Positions 30,936 to 41,584 of a stretch of DNA of 64,000 bases are shown in pieces. The stretch spans positions 1-64,000 of the forward strand of contig BCKQ01000006.1 of assembly GCA_001600695.1 (NCBI GenBank). The letters are read 5' to 3'. This DNA comes from Ascoidea asiatica. Taxonomy: Eukaryota; Ascomycota; Saccharomycetes; Ascoideales; Ascoideaceae. Position numbers and translations under genes: made by a program. How positions within the stretch are numbered: the stretch's first letter is position 1; every line of letters starts with the position of its first letter. Below the pieces are notes generated by a model. The model saw only the letters and a list, made by a program, of their open reading frames with translations. It ran no database searches and was not told the origin of the DNA.

Positions 30936-32027
30936 TTATTTCCAGACATTTTTGAATAGATCATCATCTAATAAGCTTGAATTATTACTATTATTATTAT
31001 TATATTGAGATTGAGATTGAGATTGATTTGAAGTAGTTGAGAAGTTATTATAACTAGTATTAGTATTTGTATTAGTATTTGGAATAATAGGAATAGTATT
31101 ATTAATTGATTGAAAAGAATTAATTGATTGATTTGATTGAGTTAAACGATTTGGAGATAATGGAGAAGAATATAAAGATAATATTGATTTTTTTAAATCT
31201 GGTCTTGAATTATTATTATTATTTGAAGATAATGAAGGTGTTGAATGTGAATTTAAATTACCTATGTTATTATTAATATTATTGTTGGTGGTAGCGTTTG
31301 TTGAATTGTTTAAGAAAGATAAATCAAGTAAACTATTTGAATTTGAACTTTTATTTGAATTATTAGTTGAACTTATAATAGATCCAGGATTTGAATTATT
31401 TGAATTACCTGATGTATTTGAAGTATTTGAAGTACTAGAAGTATTAATGGATGTATTATTTTGTAAGTTGTTATTTTCATTATTAATTTGATTTTGTTTA
31501 TCATTGTTGTTATCCTCATCATCATCATCATCATCGAATTTAATTGTTAAAGGATCAATAATTTTTTTAGATAAAACCCATTTTTTTAAATCATATTTAG
31601 TTTTTATAAAATTTTGAATTTTATTTTCATCAGGAGTATAAGATTTATTTGGTAAATTATATTCCCAATAATAATTTGCATATTTATTTGATTTCCATTT
31701 TATCATATTATTAATTTGTTCATCATTCCAAGAATCTAAATCAATACTTTTAACTTTTGAAATATGTGTACCTAAAGATCTATGTATTCCAGAACATCTT
31801 ATACAAATAAAAATTCCAAGATTCCAAGAAGCCCAACGTGGATGATTTTTTTTTTTACAATCTGCACAAATTTTATTTGATTGATCTTTTAATAAATTTT
31901 TTAAAATTTGTTGATTTTTTTTAAAATTATTTTGTTTTTGTTGTTTTATTGAATTTGAATTTGTATTATTATTACTTGTATTACTTGTAGATTGTGAGGA
32001 TGAATAACTATTATATCTATTATACAT
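30936..32027 (-). CDS. AGE2: ArfGAP of the Age2 type
   Basis: Arf GTPase-activating protein acting in traffic from the trans-Golgi network. The 363-residue protein has the ArfGAP zinc finger C54-x2-C57-x16-C75-x2-C78 and arginine finger R83, in 'ICIRCSGIHRSLGTHISKVKS', followed by 'WVLSKK'. This matches S. cerevisiae Age2 better than Gcs1/Glo3. The rest (about 170-363) is Asn/Ser-rich with short polar repeats and an acidic DDDDDDED run near 165-173. The first 35 residues are Ser/Asn-rich. Confidence 0.9.
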   Translation of the reverse strand: MYNRYNSYSSSQSTSNTSNNNTNSNSIKQQKQNNFKKNQQILKNLLKDQSNKICADCKKKNHPRWASWNLGIFICIRCSGIHRSLGTHISKVKSIDLDSWNDEQINNMIKWKSNKYANYYWEYNLPNKSYTPDENKIQNFIKTKYDLKKWVLSKKIIDPLTIKFDDDDDDEDNNNDKQNQINNENNNLQNNTSINTSSTSNTSNTSGNSNNSNPGSIISSTNNSNKSSNSNSLLDLSFLNNSTNATTNNNINNNIGNLNSHSTPSLSSNNNNNSRPDLKKSILSLYSSPLSPNRLTQSNQSINSFQSINNTIPIIPNTNTNTNTSYNNFSTTSNQSQSQSQYNNNNSNNSSLLDDDLFKNVWK

Positions 32028-32534
32028 CTTTATAGCTATGAATTATATATATATATGTATATATATATATGTATCTATTAATGAAATTGAATGAATATGT
32101 CTAGCAAATGATTGTATCTAGTTGTATCTGATTGTATTATCTTGTCTTGAATTGTACAATTGAACAGAACAACACTGAAATATTTCTTCTTCTTTTCTTT
32201 TGTAGCAGACTCAAAGTCAAACGTCAACAAATTCAAATTCAAAATCAGAGTGAACGAAAACAAAAACCCAGCACTGTGGGTTCAAAGTCACCTACGGAAA
32301 CAATCCGTGGTGACTACGGATATCAGATCCAATCTCATAAGCGTATCCCGTGACTTTCCAAACCAGAGAATCACAAAAAAGCATTAAGCAAACAACAGGC
32401 AATGAAAACTATGAGCTACAAACTATGAACTACAAACTCTGTAATTTGAACTTTGTAATATGTAGTAATAAACAATATGTAATAAACAATGTGAGCTATG
32501 TAATAAGTAATAAGTGATAAGTAGTAGAGGCAAC
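32028..32534. other. Intergenic, AGE2 upstream / membrane protein downstream
   Basis: TATATA-rich tract next to the AGE2 start (32045-32075). A GC-richer patch at 32260-32350 contains the imperfect inverted repeat CACCTACGGA...TCCGTGGTG around 32290-32315 with CGG triplets, a plausible zinc-cluster factor site. Repeats of 'gtaataa' follow (32455-32520). No gene seen. Confidence 0.45.
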
Positions 32535-33272
32535 TTACTCAACATCTTGTAAATTGATTAATGGCTTTTTATTACCAACTTTCTTTTTTTTATCTTTGAA
32601 ATTTAAATTTTTTTCATCATCACTTGGTGGTAATTCATTATCTAAATTAATTTCTTGTAAATTTTTATCAATTTCATCTTCAATTTTAATTTTATTATTA
32701 ATTTTATTATTATCTAAGATTTTAATTGATGAATCTTTTGATAATTCATCATCATTTTCTAAATCATTACTATCTAAATCATTATTATCACTATTATCTA
32801 TAATTTTTTTTTTATCTTTTGGTTGTAATGAATGTGGTTTTAAAATTTCAAGTTTTTCAATTTTTTCTGCATTTTGAATAAATTTATTATCATTAATAAT
32901 ATCTTCATTATTATCAATTTCTTCAGAAATTGAATTTTTTCTATTTTTATTATTTTTCTTCTTATTCTCATTTTTTATTTTCTTAATATTATTTATTTCA
33001 TCTTCAATTTCAATATCATTTACAACATCTTTACCAATATCATGATTTGTATTTTTAATAAATTCATCTGGATTTATAATATTTAATTTAGATATTTTTT
33101 CATCTTTTTTTGTAAAAAATAAAACTAAATATGTTACTGTTGCTAAAGCTAAGAAATAAAAAAATAATTTACGTGCTTTATATTTATTTATACCATTTGA
33201 TGATCTTGGTGTCATTTTATATGGTGATGGTCTTGGTAACATTGACCCATTTGACCTATTCAACATCGGCAT
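32535..33272 (-). CDS. Unknown single-pass type II membrane protein
   Basis: 245 residues: a basic, Ser/Pro-rich cytosolic N-terminus ('NRSNGSMLPRPSPYKMTPR', 'KYKARK'), one membrane helix (about 36-53) and a highly charged, Asn/Asp/Lys-rich tail of about 190 residues. The orientation (basic before the helix) predicts N-in, C-out in the secretory pathway, as in Golgi type II proteins, but there is no catalytic domain. I do not recognise it. Confidence 0.65.
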   Translation of the reverse strand: MPMLNRSNGSMLPRPSPYKMTPRSSNGINKYKARKLFFYFLALATVTYLVLFFTKKDEKISKLNIINPDEFIKNTNHDIGKDVVNDIEIEDEINNIKKIKNENKKKNNKNRKNSISEEIDNNEDIINDNKFIQNAEKIEKLEILKPHSLQPKDKKKIIDNSDNNDLDSNDLENDDELSKDSSIKILDNNKINNKIKIEDEIDKNLQEINLDNELPPSDDEKNLNFKDKKKKVGNKKPLINLQDVE

Positions 33273-33691
33273 TTTAAATTATCTTATTCTTATTTACTAT
33301 CTATTGTAATTATATTATATCAATTGAATATTAAATTATATTATATTATATTATTTATTCATATTCAACTTCCTTCTTCAATTTAACAAGGAACAACAAC
33401 GTCAATTTTAAAGCCAAGCTAAAATTCCTTTGAAGTCGTTTAAATTATGGAGTATGTCACATGATCTAGTCTAAATAAATACGAGATTTAAACTAGCCAC
33501 ATTACTCACCAGCCTTGATAACAAGGTATTTCCTTTTTAGTAATTGAATAAAGAAAAGTAAAGATTTGAATATTTCCATAAAATTCATAATTGTCAATTG
33601 ATTAAAAGAAGTAAAAGAAAACTAAAAAGTATATAGATATAATTATATATATAGAAGTAGATGTAGATGTAGATATATAACTGAAGATATA
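33273..33691. other. Intergenic
   Basis: 419 bp, AT-rich. A TCACATGA word lies at 33449-33456. The 3' flank of PEF1 carries TATATA-rich sequence and 'gtagatgtagatgtagat' repeats (33655-33675). No gene seen. Confidence 0.45.
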
Positions 33692-34642
33692 TTAGAGTAA
33701 TAGATTCATTTCTTCATAGATAAATTGTTCAAAATTAAAAGTTGCAGTACCATTATTATCTGGATCATATTTATTAAATAAATTTTTAAATCTTAATAAC
33801 CATATTAAACTTTCAATAAAATTATTAAATTTTAAACTAAGTTCTGTATTTGGTATATTATATTGTTGATACTGTTGTTGTTGATTATATTGTTGATTAT
33901 ATTGTTGTGGAAATTGATTAAAAGAATTTGGTGATACATTTTTTTTAGCAAATTTATTAAAAATAAATTTAGAAATATTATTTGATAAATTAAAATTAAA
34001 AACTTTTAAAGTTTCAATATATTCAAAATAATTTATTGTACCTGAATTATCTTTATCCATATTATTGAAAGAAATTCTCCAATAATCTAAATATTGATTT
34101 AAGAAAAAAAATTCTTTAAAATTTAAATTATTTGAATTATTTTTATCAAATAATTTTACCATTAATCTAATTGTACTTGAATCAAATTTTGAACCATCTG
34201 GATTTAAAATTGATTCATATAATTCTCTTTTCGATAATGTTCCAGATCTATCAATATCAATATTATTGAAAATTTGTAATAATCTATTATGATCTTGTTG
34301 TAATTGATTAGAATTTGAATTTGGTAATGATATTGATGCTAATATTGTTGGTGGTCTTTGTTTATAAATTGGTAAATTTGATTGTGATTGAGATGTATAT
34401 TGTGGTTGCATAAATGATGGGTTATTATTATATTGTTGTTGATTATCATTATAAATTTGTTGATTATCATTATATGATGATTGTTGAGAATTATAAGATT
34501 GTTGTGTATATTGAGGTTGAATATAAGAAGCTCGTTGATTATTCATCTGTTGTTGCTGTTGTTGTTGTTGCTGTTGTTGCTGTTGTTGGGATGGATTATA
34601 TTGGTCTGGTGGAGGCCTTCTTCTACTATTACCTCTAAACAT
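33692..34642 (-). CDS. PEF1: Penta-EF-hand calcium-binding protein Pef1
   Basis: 316 residues. N-terminal Gln-rich region (polyQ of 13 near residues 19-32, then 'YNDNQQ' repeats), followed by EF-hand loops 'DIDRSGTLSKRE', 'DKNNSNNLNFKE', 'DKDNSGTINYFE' and a later 'DPDNNGTATFNFE', the pattern of penta-EF-hand proteins (ALG-2/peflin). Yeast Pef1 binds calcium and zinc and is linked to polarised growth. A second Gln-rich insert sits between the third and last loops (about 245-265). Confidence 0.88.
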   Translation of the reverse strand: MFRGNSRRRPPPDQYNPSQQQQQQQQQQQQQQMNNQRASYIQPQYTQQSYNSQQSSYNDNQQIYNDNQQQYNNNPSFMQPQYTSQSQSNLPIYKQRPPTILASISLPNSNSNQLQQDHNRLLQIFNNIDIDRSGTLSKRELYESILNPDGSKFDSSTIRLMVKLFDKNNSNNLNFKEFFFLNQYLDYWRISFNNMDKDNSGTINYFEYIETLKVFNFNLSNNISKFIFNKFAKKNVSPNSFNQFPQQYNQQYNQQQQYQQYNIPNTELSLKFNNFIESLIWLLRFKNLFNKYDPDNNGTATFNFEQFIYEEMNLLL

Positions 34643-35549
34643 ATTAACGATTGATAATTTGAATCTAAATATATATTTATCTATCTACCTAAATATGAGA
34701 AACCCTTTGATTCTTATAATATTTATATCACTTGAAATAATTAGGATACTTGAGATTGAAATCAAAATAATAATGAGCCTTGTTTAAATAAAGTAAAAGC
34801 CAATAATTGAAATAGAAATATACGTGAATACTTCTTCTTGTAAAATGAGACTAAATATTATATCAGATGAATGATTATATCTTGTTTATTGTTTATCTTC
34901 TTCCGATTAGTTTATATATTTACAATCACCATTACAATCACTTTTCTTCTTCTTCTTTCATCTTTCATCTTGTCCTTTCCTTTCCTTTCTTTTCGTAGAG
35001 TGCTCCTTCAACGCAGAATCATCGCAAATTCATCGCTGCAAAAACTCCAAAAACTGCCAAGAATCAGTTTCTCCCACAAAAGTCATTTCTACCCGCAGCC
35101 ACAACAAAGCCCTGAAAGTGGCGCTGTTTTGGTCTGTTTTTGGTCTGTTTTCTTTCTTGGGCCAGCCGCGTGTTTCCACTCATAAGTGCATTGCAGTTTA
35201 AGGCCTTTTTCTGCTTCCGATGTCACTTCCAACTACTTCATCGGGACGAGTGTGGCTTAGCATTTATTTGAAGAGCCCTTGAAAGCCCTAGAATAAGTTT
35301 GTTTTTACATTTTCACAGGGAACTTTCACACAAATAATTAATTGTGTAATATTATTATACTTAAACATCTTATAAACTACAAGTTAACCATGCCTATGTC
35401 ACGTTTTCAATTTTTCAAAATAAATTTTTCATCAATTTTCACAGTGTTTGAATTTGACCTGTTTGCAGTATAAAAACGAGTTTCATTCATCTTCTTTATT
35501 TGTTTTATTAACTTTTTTTTCTCTCTTCTTCTTTTAATCATTAATAAAG
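34643..35549. other. PEF1 upstream region and MRP RNA promoter
   Basis: A moderately GC-rich patch (35020-35260) of unknown nature, then a TATA box, TATAAAAA (35471-35478), about 80 bp before the inferred start of the MRP RNA. CT-rich tracts at 34930-35000 and 35510-35535. The 104-codon frame at 34871 is not convincing. Confidence 0.45.
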
Positions 35550-36040
35550 TGTCTGTGTCTGAAAGAATTGTATCAACGAAGCTTACAAAAAGGTGATTTT
35601 TATGTTTTTTAAAATAAATTAATCATTATTTACTCGCTTTGGGGAAAGTCTCCGGTCGCTAAAGTGGAAACACAATGGATTTCAATTATAATCAAAAGAT
35701 TCATTAATTTCATTTTTTTTTTTAAAAAAAATTAAATAATTTTTCAATTACTCCTCTTGAGTTCATTTTAATTTATTAATTTGATGATTAATTATTTAAT
35801 ATTATGAAATATTTCCTTTATAATTTTATTTTATTATTATTCATAAAGTGATATTCGACAATGGAAAAAATTTTAAATTTGCATAAAATTTAAAATAATT
35901 CTAAACCATAGTAATTACAATTGTGATATTTTCAAATTTCAATCTAAATTTTAATTAATTTATTTTTTTATTTGTTAATATTATAACTCAATGGAGCTTA
36001 CTATTTTTAGGCATGGATGCTTTTTTAATCTTTTAATTTT
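35550..36040 (+). ncRNA. NME1: RNase MRP RNA, ends approximate
   Basis: RNase MRP cuts pre-rRNA at site A3 and some mRNAs. Three segments support the call. The 14-mer CGAAGCTTACAAAA (35577-35590) matches, as far as I recall, the 5' region of S. cerevisiae NME1. The CR-I-like element GCTTTGGGGAAAGTCTCC (35636-35653) is very near NME1's. And 340 bases on, GGAGCTT (35993-35999) pairs with AAGTCTCC (35646-35653) with the single bulged U typical of helix P4 in RNase P/MRP RNAs. The region has no reading frame, and a TATA box precedes it. The 3' end is a guess; helix P1 was not found. Confidence 0.72.
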
Positions 36041-36826
36041 AATAACTTGTTTCTTATGTTTTATTTATTTTTTAACATGAAGAATATTGTATTGTCAAAT
36101 TTACCAAGTTAATTTGTTTATTTATTAATTTTAATTTTTAAATTTTCTTATAAATGATGAGATAAAAAGCAACAAGAGTCAAGCTCTGAATTAAAATAAT
36201 AAGGACGAGAATTGCATTTAAATCTGATATAAGGAGATTTAAATATATAATTATTATTCTATTCATTTTTTCATTATTGAATTGTATTCTTTCCAATAAT
36301 ATCCTCTTCTCTTTTATTCTCTTATTTATTTATATATTGTATAATAAACATAACTGATTATCGCTCTTTATCATCTAATATATCTTCTATTAAGAATCAT
36401 ATTCAAGTAATCTGTAATTCCATTAAATAATCAAATATCGAGTATTCTATTTTATTGGTAATTGATTAATAAAAGATAGAGACTCAAGAACAGCTGAACA
36501 AGAAGCAAGAACCGAGAAACGTAGCATTAAACAACTCTGCAAGACAAATTCATAGTAAAACTCGGACAATCAGACAGACGCGTAATGTGCAAGTTTATTC
36601 ATTTCAAAAGTAACGCGTAACTGAGAAATTTATTGTTTTATTGATTTAATAAATTTTATTGAAAATTTCGAAATTAGAATTGGAATTTGAAATTGAAATT
36701 GAAATTTATTTAAATAGATTCGATTTTATTTAATATTCTTTTTAATCTTGATATTCATATTGAATATATATCTAAATACTTATTATCATAAGAATAAGAA
36801 TAATATCAGTAATAATATAATCAAAA
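36041..36826. other. RAD27 upstream region
   Basis: AT-rich with a GC-richer promoter patch at 36480-36620 that contains two ACGCGT elements. No gene seen. Confidence 0.5.
36578..36618. promoter_or_regulatory. Two MluI cell-cycle boxes upstream of RAD27
   Basis: ACGCGT at 36578-36583 and 36613-36618, about 210-250 bp before the RAD27 start. This is the binding site of MBF (Mbp1-Swi6), which drives G1/S transcription of replication genes; RAD27 is an MBF target in S. cerevisiae. Confidence 0.8.
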
Positions 36827-38017
36827 ATGGGTATTAAAGGTTTAAATAGATTAATTGCAGATGTTGCTCCAGAAGCAATAAAAAATGTTGAAATGAAATC
36901 TTTTTTTGGTAGAAAAATTGCAATTGATGCTTCCATGTGTCTTTATCAATATCTCATATCTGTTAGACAAAGTAATGGTGATCAATTAATGAATGAAGAT
37001 GGTGAAACAACTTCTCATTTATCTGGATTTTTTTATAGAACTATAAGAATGATTGATAATGGTATAAAACCAATTTATGTATTTGATGGTAAACCACCAA
37101 CTTTAAAAAATAATGAATTAATTAAAAGAAGTGAAAAAAGAAATTTGGCAATTGAAAAAGGTGAAGAAATTAAAGAAACTGGAACAATTGAAGAAAAATT
37201 AAAATATGAAAAAAGAACTGTTAAAGCTTCTTTATCACATAATGATGAAGTTAAAAAATTATTAAAATTAATGGGTATTCCAATTGTTGAAGCTCCTTGT
37301 GAAGCTGAAGCTCAATGTGCTTATCTAGCTAAATCTGGTAAAGCTTTTGCTGCTGCAAGTGAAGATATGGATACTTTATGTTATGAACCTGATTTTTTAT
37401 TAAGACATTTAACATTTTCAGAAGCAAGAAAAATTCCAATTGATCAAGTTAGTGCAAAAGATGTTATTAATGGTTTTGATTTATCAAAACAAAGTTTTAT
37501 AGATTTATGTATATTAATGGGTTGTGATTATTGTGAAACAATAAAAGGTATAGGTCCAGTAACTGCTTATAAATTAATTAAAACTCATAAATCTTTAGAA
37601 AATATTATAGAATATATTAAAAAAGATTCAAAATTATCTTCAAAATATATAATTCCAGAAAATTGGCCTTTTGCAGAAGCAAGAGAATTATTTTTAAATC
37701 CAGAAATCAAAGATCCAAATGAAATTGAATTAAAATGGGAAGAACCAAATATTGATGGTTTAATTCAATATATGTGTAATGAAAAAGGTTTTGGTGAAGA
37801 AAGAATTAAAAATGGTGCTTTAAAATTAAAAAAAGCTTTAAAAACTGGTACTCAAGGTAGATTGGATAGTTTTTTTAAAGTTGTACCAAAATCAAATGAT
37901 CAAAAATTAGCAATTAGAGATAAAAAAAGAAAAGCAAATAAATTACAAAAAGATAAAGCGAAAAAATCAAAAACAAGTTTTAAAAAAAATCGTAAATATA
38001 CTTCATCATTACAGTAG
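36827..38017 (+). CDS. RAD27: Flap endonuclease 1 (Rad27)
   Basis: Structure-specific 5' flap nuclease for Okazaki fragment maturation and long-patch base excision repair. 396 residues, complete: '[15 protein letters not shown]' start, N-region Asp34 ('AIDASM') and Asp86 ('YVFDGKPP'), I-region '[12 protein letters not shown]' and '[10 protein letters not shown]', H3TH '[21 protein letters not shown]', and a PCNA-binding PIP box QGRLDSFF (343-350). The Lys-rich tail is a nuclear signal. Length fits the family (382 in S. cerevisiae). Confidence 0.98.
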   Translation: MGIKGLNRLIADVAPEAIKNVEMKSFFGRKIAIDASMCLYQYLISVRQSNGDQLMNEDGETTSHLSGFFYRTIRMIDNGIKPIYVFDGKPPTLKNNELIKRSEKRNLAIEKGEEIKETGTIEEKLKYEKRTVKASLSHNDEVKKLLKLMGIPIVEAPCEAEAQCAYLAKSGKAFAAASEDMDTLCYEPDFLLRHLTFSEARKIPIDQVSAKDVINGFDLSKQSFIDLCILMGCDYCETIKGIGPVTAYKLIKTHKSLENIIEYIKKDSKLSSKYIIPENWPFAEARELFLNPEIKDPNEIELKWEEPNIDGLIQYMCNEKGFGEERIKNGALKLKKALKTGTQGRLDSFFKVVPKSNDQKLAIRDKKRKANKLQKDKAKKSKTSFKKNRKYTSSLQ

Positions 38018-38257
38018 TATTTTTACTGAAAAGTATTCTTACTGAAAACTTTTAATTTCAATCATATTTTTTTTAGTCTCATATTTTTTTTTTTTTTTTC
38101 ATTACATGTATCATATATCATAGTTTTATAAAGAAAAAGTTTCATAATATTCATTAATTATTTAAAAAAATGATGAGTAGAAGTTAAGAAAGAAAAACAT
38201 GGTAAACAAGAAGAAAATAAAAAGAGATCAAAAAATAAAATTTCAGTAATTTAATTA

Positions 38258-39970
38258 CTATTCAACACCAAGATAAGAAGCAACATGTTGAGCAGCAATT
38301 TTTCCAAATACAACACATTCTAAAAGTGAAGAACCACCTAATCTATTTGCACCATGAACACCTCCAGAAACTTCACCAACTGCATATAAACCTTGGAATG
38401 GAATTTCATCTTTATTAATTTCTTTACTATCAATTGATAAAACTTCAGGATCCATGAGAACTCTTGCATTAGTATCAATCTTAACACCACCCATAGTAAA
38501 ATGAACAACTGGAGTTAAAAAACCATAATAAATTATTGAATTTTGACCATTTGATAAATCAAATGGTTTTTTTGAAAATAAAGTTCTACCAAATGGATCT
38601 TTTTCAACACCAATAATATATTTATTAATTTGTAATAATTGTTCTAATAATTTTGTATTTGAATTTGAATAATTTAAAATTTTATTTAATTCATTAATTG
38701 TTGATTTAAATAATAAACCTCTTTTTAAATAAAAATCAAAATTCATTTTCATTTCATTATATGAAGAATCATTTAAAATTATTAAAATTTTTTTATCAAT
38801 TGGATCATTAATTTTTAATTTTTTAAAATTATTAAAAATTGAATCTGTTACTTTATCTCTTGTTAATAATTCATTTACAAATCTATCAAATTTTATATTA
38901 AATAATAAACCACCAACACCTCTTAAAGCTTCAGCAGCTAAAATTTTCCATTTATTTAAAGGATCTTTAATATCAATAAAACCAGTTGGATGAATTTGAA
39001 TTTTATCCATATCAATTAATTTTGCACCAATTTTAGTTGCAATTTTTTGTCCATCACCAGTTGTTTGTGGACCATTTGTTGAAGGTAAAGATAATAAATC
39101 TTTTCTATATTTTTTTAGTAAAGAATCTTTTGAATTAAAATCTGCAGAAAATCCACCAGTTGCTAAAATTACTGGACCAAATAAAGTTTTTTTAATAGTA
39201 TTTTCATTTTCATTATTATTGATATCAGAATTAGTTTCATATTCAATACCAATAATTTTATTATTTAAATTTGAATCTTTTAAAATATTTGTTAATTTTG
39301 AATTTTTTAAAATTGTTAATTTATAAGTATTATCAATTGGTTTAAAATTTTCAATTTTTTTTTTTAAATTTGAAATTATTGCAAAACCTGGTGGTAAAGT
39401 TGAACCTCTATGAGTTCTTGGTTTTGAATGACCACCTAATTGAGAAATTGAATTTAATTCAATATTCAAATCATTTGATAACCAATCAATTGCATTTTTA
39501 GAATTTGAAACTAAAGTTTTCATAAGATTTAAATTTAAATTTGAATCACCAGTTTTAAATTTTGAAGAATTTATTGTATCTTTTAAAAAAAGATCAAAAG
39601 AATCATCATTAATATTATTTAAATTAATTTGTTGAAATGTATTTATACCATTTATACCACTTGAAGCTTTAATTGAATTACCACCAAAATTTGAATTTTT
39701 TTCAATCAAAGTTACAGAAATTTTTTTATTTAATAATTCAAAAGTTGTTGTTAAACCTGCTAAACCAGTACCAATTACAATTACATGTTTTTGAATTGGT
39801 AAAAGATTTGATAAATTTGATAATTTATTCATATTCATATTCATATTCATATTTATATTTGAATAAAAGAAATTAAAGAAATTGAAAGAATTATTTGAAT
39901 TGAAATAAAAATATATTAATAAAGATATTAAAGATAAAAATAAGAAATAAAATCTAGTTAAAGTTCTCAT
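38258..39970 (-). CDS. OSM1: FAD-dependent fumarate reductase, Osm1/Frd1 type
   Basis: Soluble fumarate reductases reoxidise FADH2 by reducing fumarate, supporting anaerobic oxidative folding. 570 residues. An N-terminal hydrophobic segment (about 5-23) suggests ER entry as in Osm1. The FAD motif 'VIGTGLAGLTTTFELL' (about 65-80) is followed by 'GGNSIKASSGING', 'PRTHRG' and a C-terminal 'GLYAVGEVSGGVHGANRLGGSSLLECVVFGK' with the family's FAD/active-site residues. Between the anchor and the FAD domain lies a Met-Asn repeat. A 71-bp tandem repeat adjoins the start codon. Confidence 0.93.
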   Translation of the reverse strand: MRTLTRFYFLFLSLISLLIYFYFNSNNSFNFFNFFYSNINMNMNMNMNKLSNLSNLLPIQKHVIVIGTGLAGLTTTFELLNKKISVTLIEKNSNFGGNSIKASSGINGINTFQQINLNNINDDSFDLFLKDTINSSKFKTGDSNLNLNLMKTLVSNSKNAIDWLSNDLNIELNSISQLGGHSKPRTHRGSTLPPGFAIISNLKKKIENFKPIDNTYKLTILKNSKLTNILKDSNLNNKIIGIEYETNSDINNNENENTIKKTLFGPVILATGGFSADFNSKDSLLKKYRKDLLSLPSTNGPQTTGDGQKIATKIGAKLIDMDKIQIHPTGFIDIKDPLNKWKILAAEALRGVGGLLFNIKFDRFVNELLTRDKVTDSIFNNFKKLKINDPIDKKILIILNDSSYNEMKMNFDFYLKRGLLFKSTINELNKILNYSNSNTKLLEQLLQINKYIIGVEKDPFGRTLFSKKPFDLSNGQNSIIYYGFLTPVVHFTMGGVKIDTNARVLMDPEVLSIDSKEINKDEIPFQGLYAVGEVSGGVHGANRLGGSSLLECVVFGKIAAQHVASYLGVE

Positions 39971-39973
39971 TGA

Positions 39974-40207
39974 AGTATATTTTTATATATTTATAATGAG
40001 TTAATTTACTAGTTTCACCTATATTAATTGATGTTTTTCTTATACATATATTTTTATATATTTATAATGAGTTAATTTACTAGTTTCACCTATATTAATT
40101 GATGTTTTTCTTATACATATATTTTTATATATTTATAATGAGTTAATTTACTAGTTTCACCTATATTAATTGATGTTTTTCTTATACATATATTTTTATA
40201 TATTTAT
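39974..40207. repeat. 71-bp tandem repeat, about 3.3 copies
   Basis: The unit, including 'atgagttaatttactag' and 'ttgatgtttttcttatac', recurs with period 71 (for example 'ataatgag' at 39993, 40064 and 40135), essentially without changes. It starts within a few bases of the OSM1 start codon and so lies in its 5' leader or promoter. Confidence 0.93.
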
Positions 40208-40990
40208 ATATTTTATATAAGATTGATTATGAGAAGAGTGATATTGAATAGAGTAAGAAAAGATAGTGAGAGTAAGAGTAAGATTGAAATTGAAATTGAA
40301 ATTGAAAATGAGAATGAGATAGAATAAATTGAGAATTGAAATGTATTTAAGATGATGATTAATAAGATATTATTTAATTATGAGATAGATACGACTGAAA
40401 TGATTAATAATGATAGTAAATTGAAAAAAAAAAAAAATGACAATTTCATAACATAAGTTTTGGGATTTATAAGCGAATAAATGAATAAAATTGAATAATT
40501 TGAATAATTGAATAAATGTGTAGTTAGATTGAATTGAATAAATTGAATAAAAGAAAGGGTTTAAATAATGGATGATAGAATGATTAGAACACCTGTTTGG
40601 TGTTAAATAATCATTATTTAATATTTATCTTAAAGGTTAATATCATTTAATTTATTATCCTTTATCAATCAATTGATTTCAATATCCTTTATTATTGAAT
40701 ATCCTTTAATTTTTAGACTTTTGAGTGGTGTTTTAATTAAAAGTTGGGCATTGTTCATGTTTTCATGTTTTCATAGTTACAGTCAGTTAAATTAATGTTA
40801 TGCGGATGACAAATGTGTTATGTAAGCATAAGTACTTTAGAGCAGATCACGTGGGTTGATATTTTCTGAAGTCCAGTTCTGTGGGTCTGGTTAAATACGG
40901 AAATAATTACTAGGAGATCACGAGTTCGAATCTTGAATTAAATAATAATTAATTAAGGTAGTTGGTAGTTAATAAGTAAGTGATTATTGA
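40208..40990. other. OSM1 upstream / VMA16 downstream region
   Basis: Purine-rich 'gattgaaattgaaattg' repeats at 40280-40340, many 'gaataatttg' words, a CACGTG site at 40848-40853, and 'gagttcgaatctt' near 40921, which resembles a tRNA T arm but has no matching cloverleaf. No gene seen. Confidence 0.45.
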
Positions 40991-41584
40991 TTATTGAAAT
41001 TCTTGAGCTTTACCACCCATTAATAAACCAACAATTAAACCAAATAAACCAAGTACAGAACCAAAAATTTCAATAACTAAGATTTTAACAAATAAAGAAG
41101 AATCAGAAGCATCAGCAATTGCAGCAGTTGAACCAGTTATTCCCACACAAATTCCACAAAATAAATTACTTAAACCAACAGTAATACCACCCCAAAATAA
41201 ACTAAAACCAGTATATAAATTATTATTTGAAATAATAGAAGAAGAATTTGAAATATTTGTTAATTTTGAAATATAAACAATTGAAATAATTAAACCATAA
41301 ATTGCAACAACTTCACAAAATATAATTGAAATTAAATTTTTTGTTGTTATTCTTGGAGCTTTTATACCTGCACCTAAAATTGTTGAACCTGTTATAAATA
41401 TACCCCAAGCTGCTCCAATTACAGAAAATCCAATACATGATATTATACCTAAATTTGCCCACATATATGGTGAAGTTGATTCTAAGAATTTTCCAAAATT
41501 AAATTGTTCACCAGATCCTGTAAAAAGCATATAACATCCAATTACAGATAAACTGAATAATGATATATAAGATAGGTAACCCAT
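40991..41584 (-). CDS. VMA16: V-ATPase proteolipid subunit c''
   Basis: Membrane rotor subunit of the vacuolar proton pump. 197 residues, with strong identity to Vma16: '[10 protein letters not shown]', '[42 protein letters not shown]', with the essential proton-carrying Glu91 (Glu108 in S. cerevisiae), and '[14 protein letters not shown]'-like end. It is about 16 residues shorter at the N-terminus than the S. cerevisiae protein, but all five helices seem present. Confidence 0.97.
   Translation of the reverse strand: MGYLSYISLFSLSVIGCYMLFTGSGEQFNFGKFLESTSPYMWANLGIISCIGFSVIGAAWGIFITGSTILGAGIKAPRITTKNLISIIFCEVVAIYGLIISIVYISKLTNISNSSSIISNNNLYTGFSLFWGGITVGLSNLFCGICVGITGSTAAIADASDSSLFVKILVIEIFGSVLGLFGLIVGLLMGGKAQEFQ

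Noticed and set aside
34871-35185. 104-codon frame upstream of the MRP RNA
   Set aside because: CT-rich promoter tract giving Ser/Leu/Phe-rich translation, no conserved feature.
40841-40940. tRNA-like T arm ('gagttcgaatctt') before VMA16
   Set aside because: No acceptor stem, D arm or anticodon stem of proper spacing could be found upstream.
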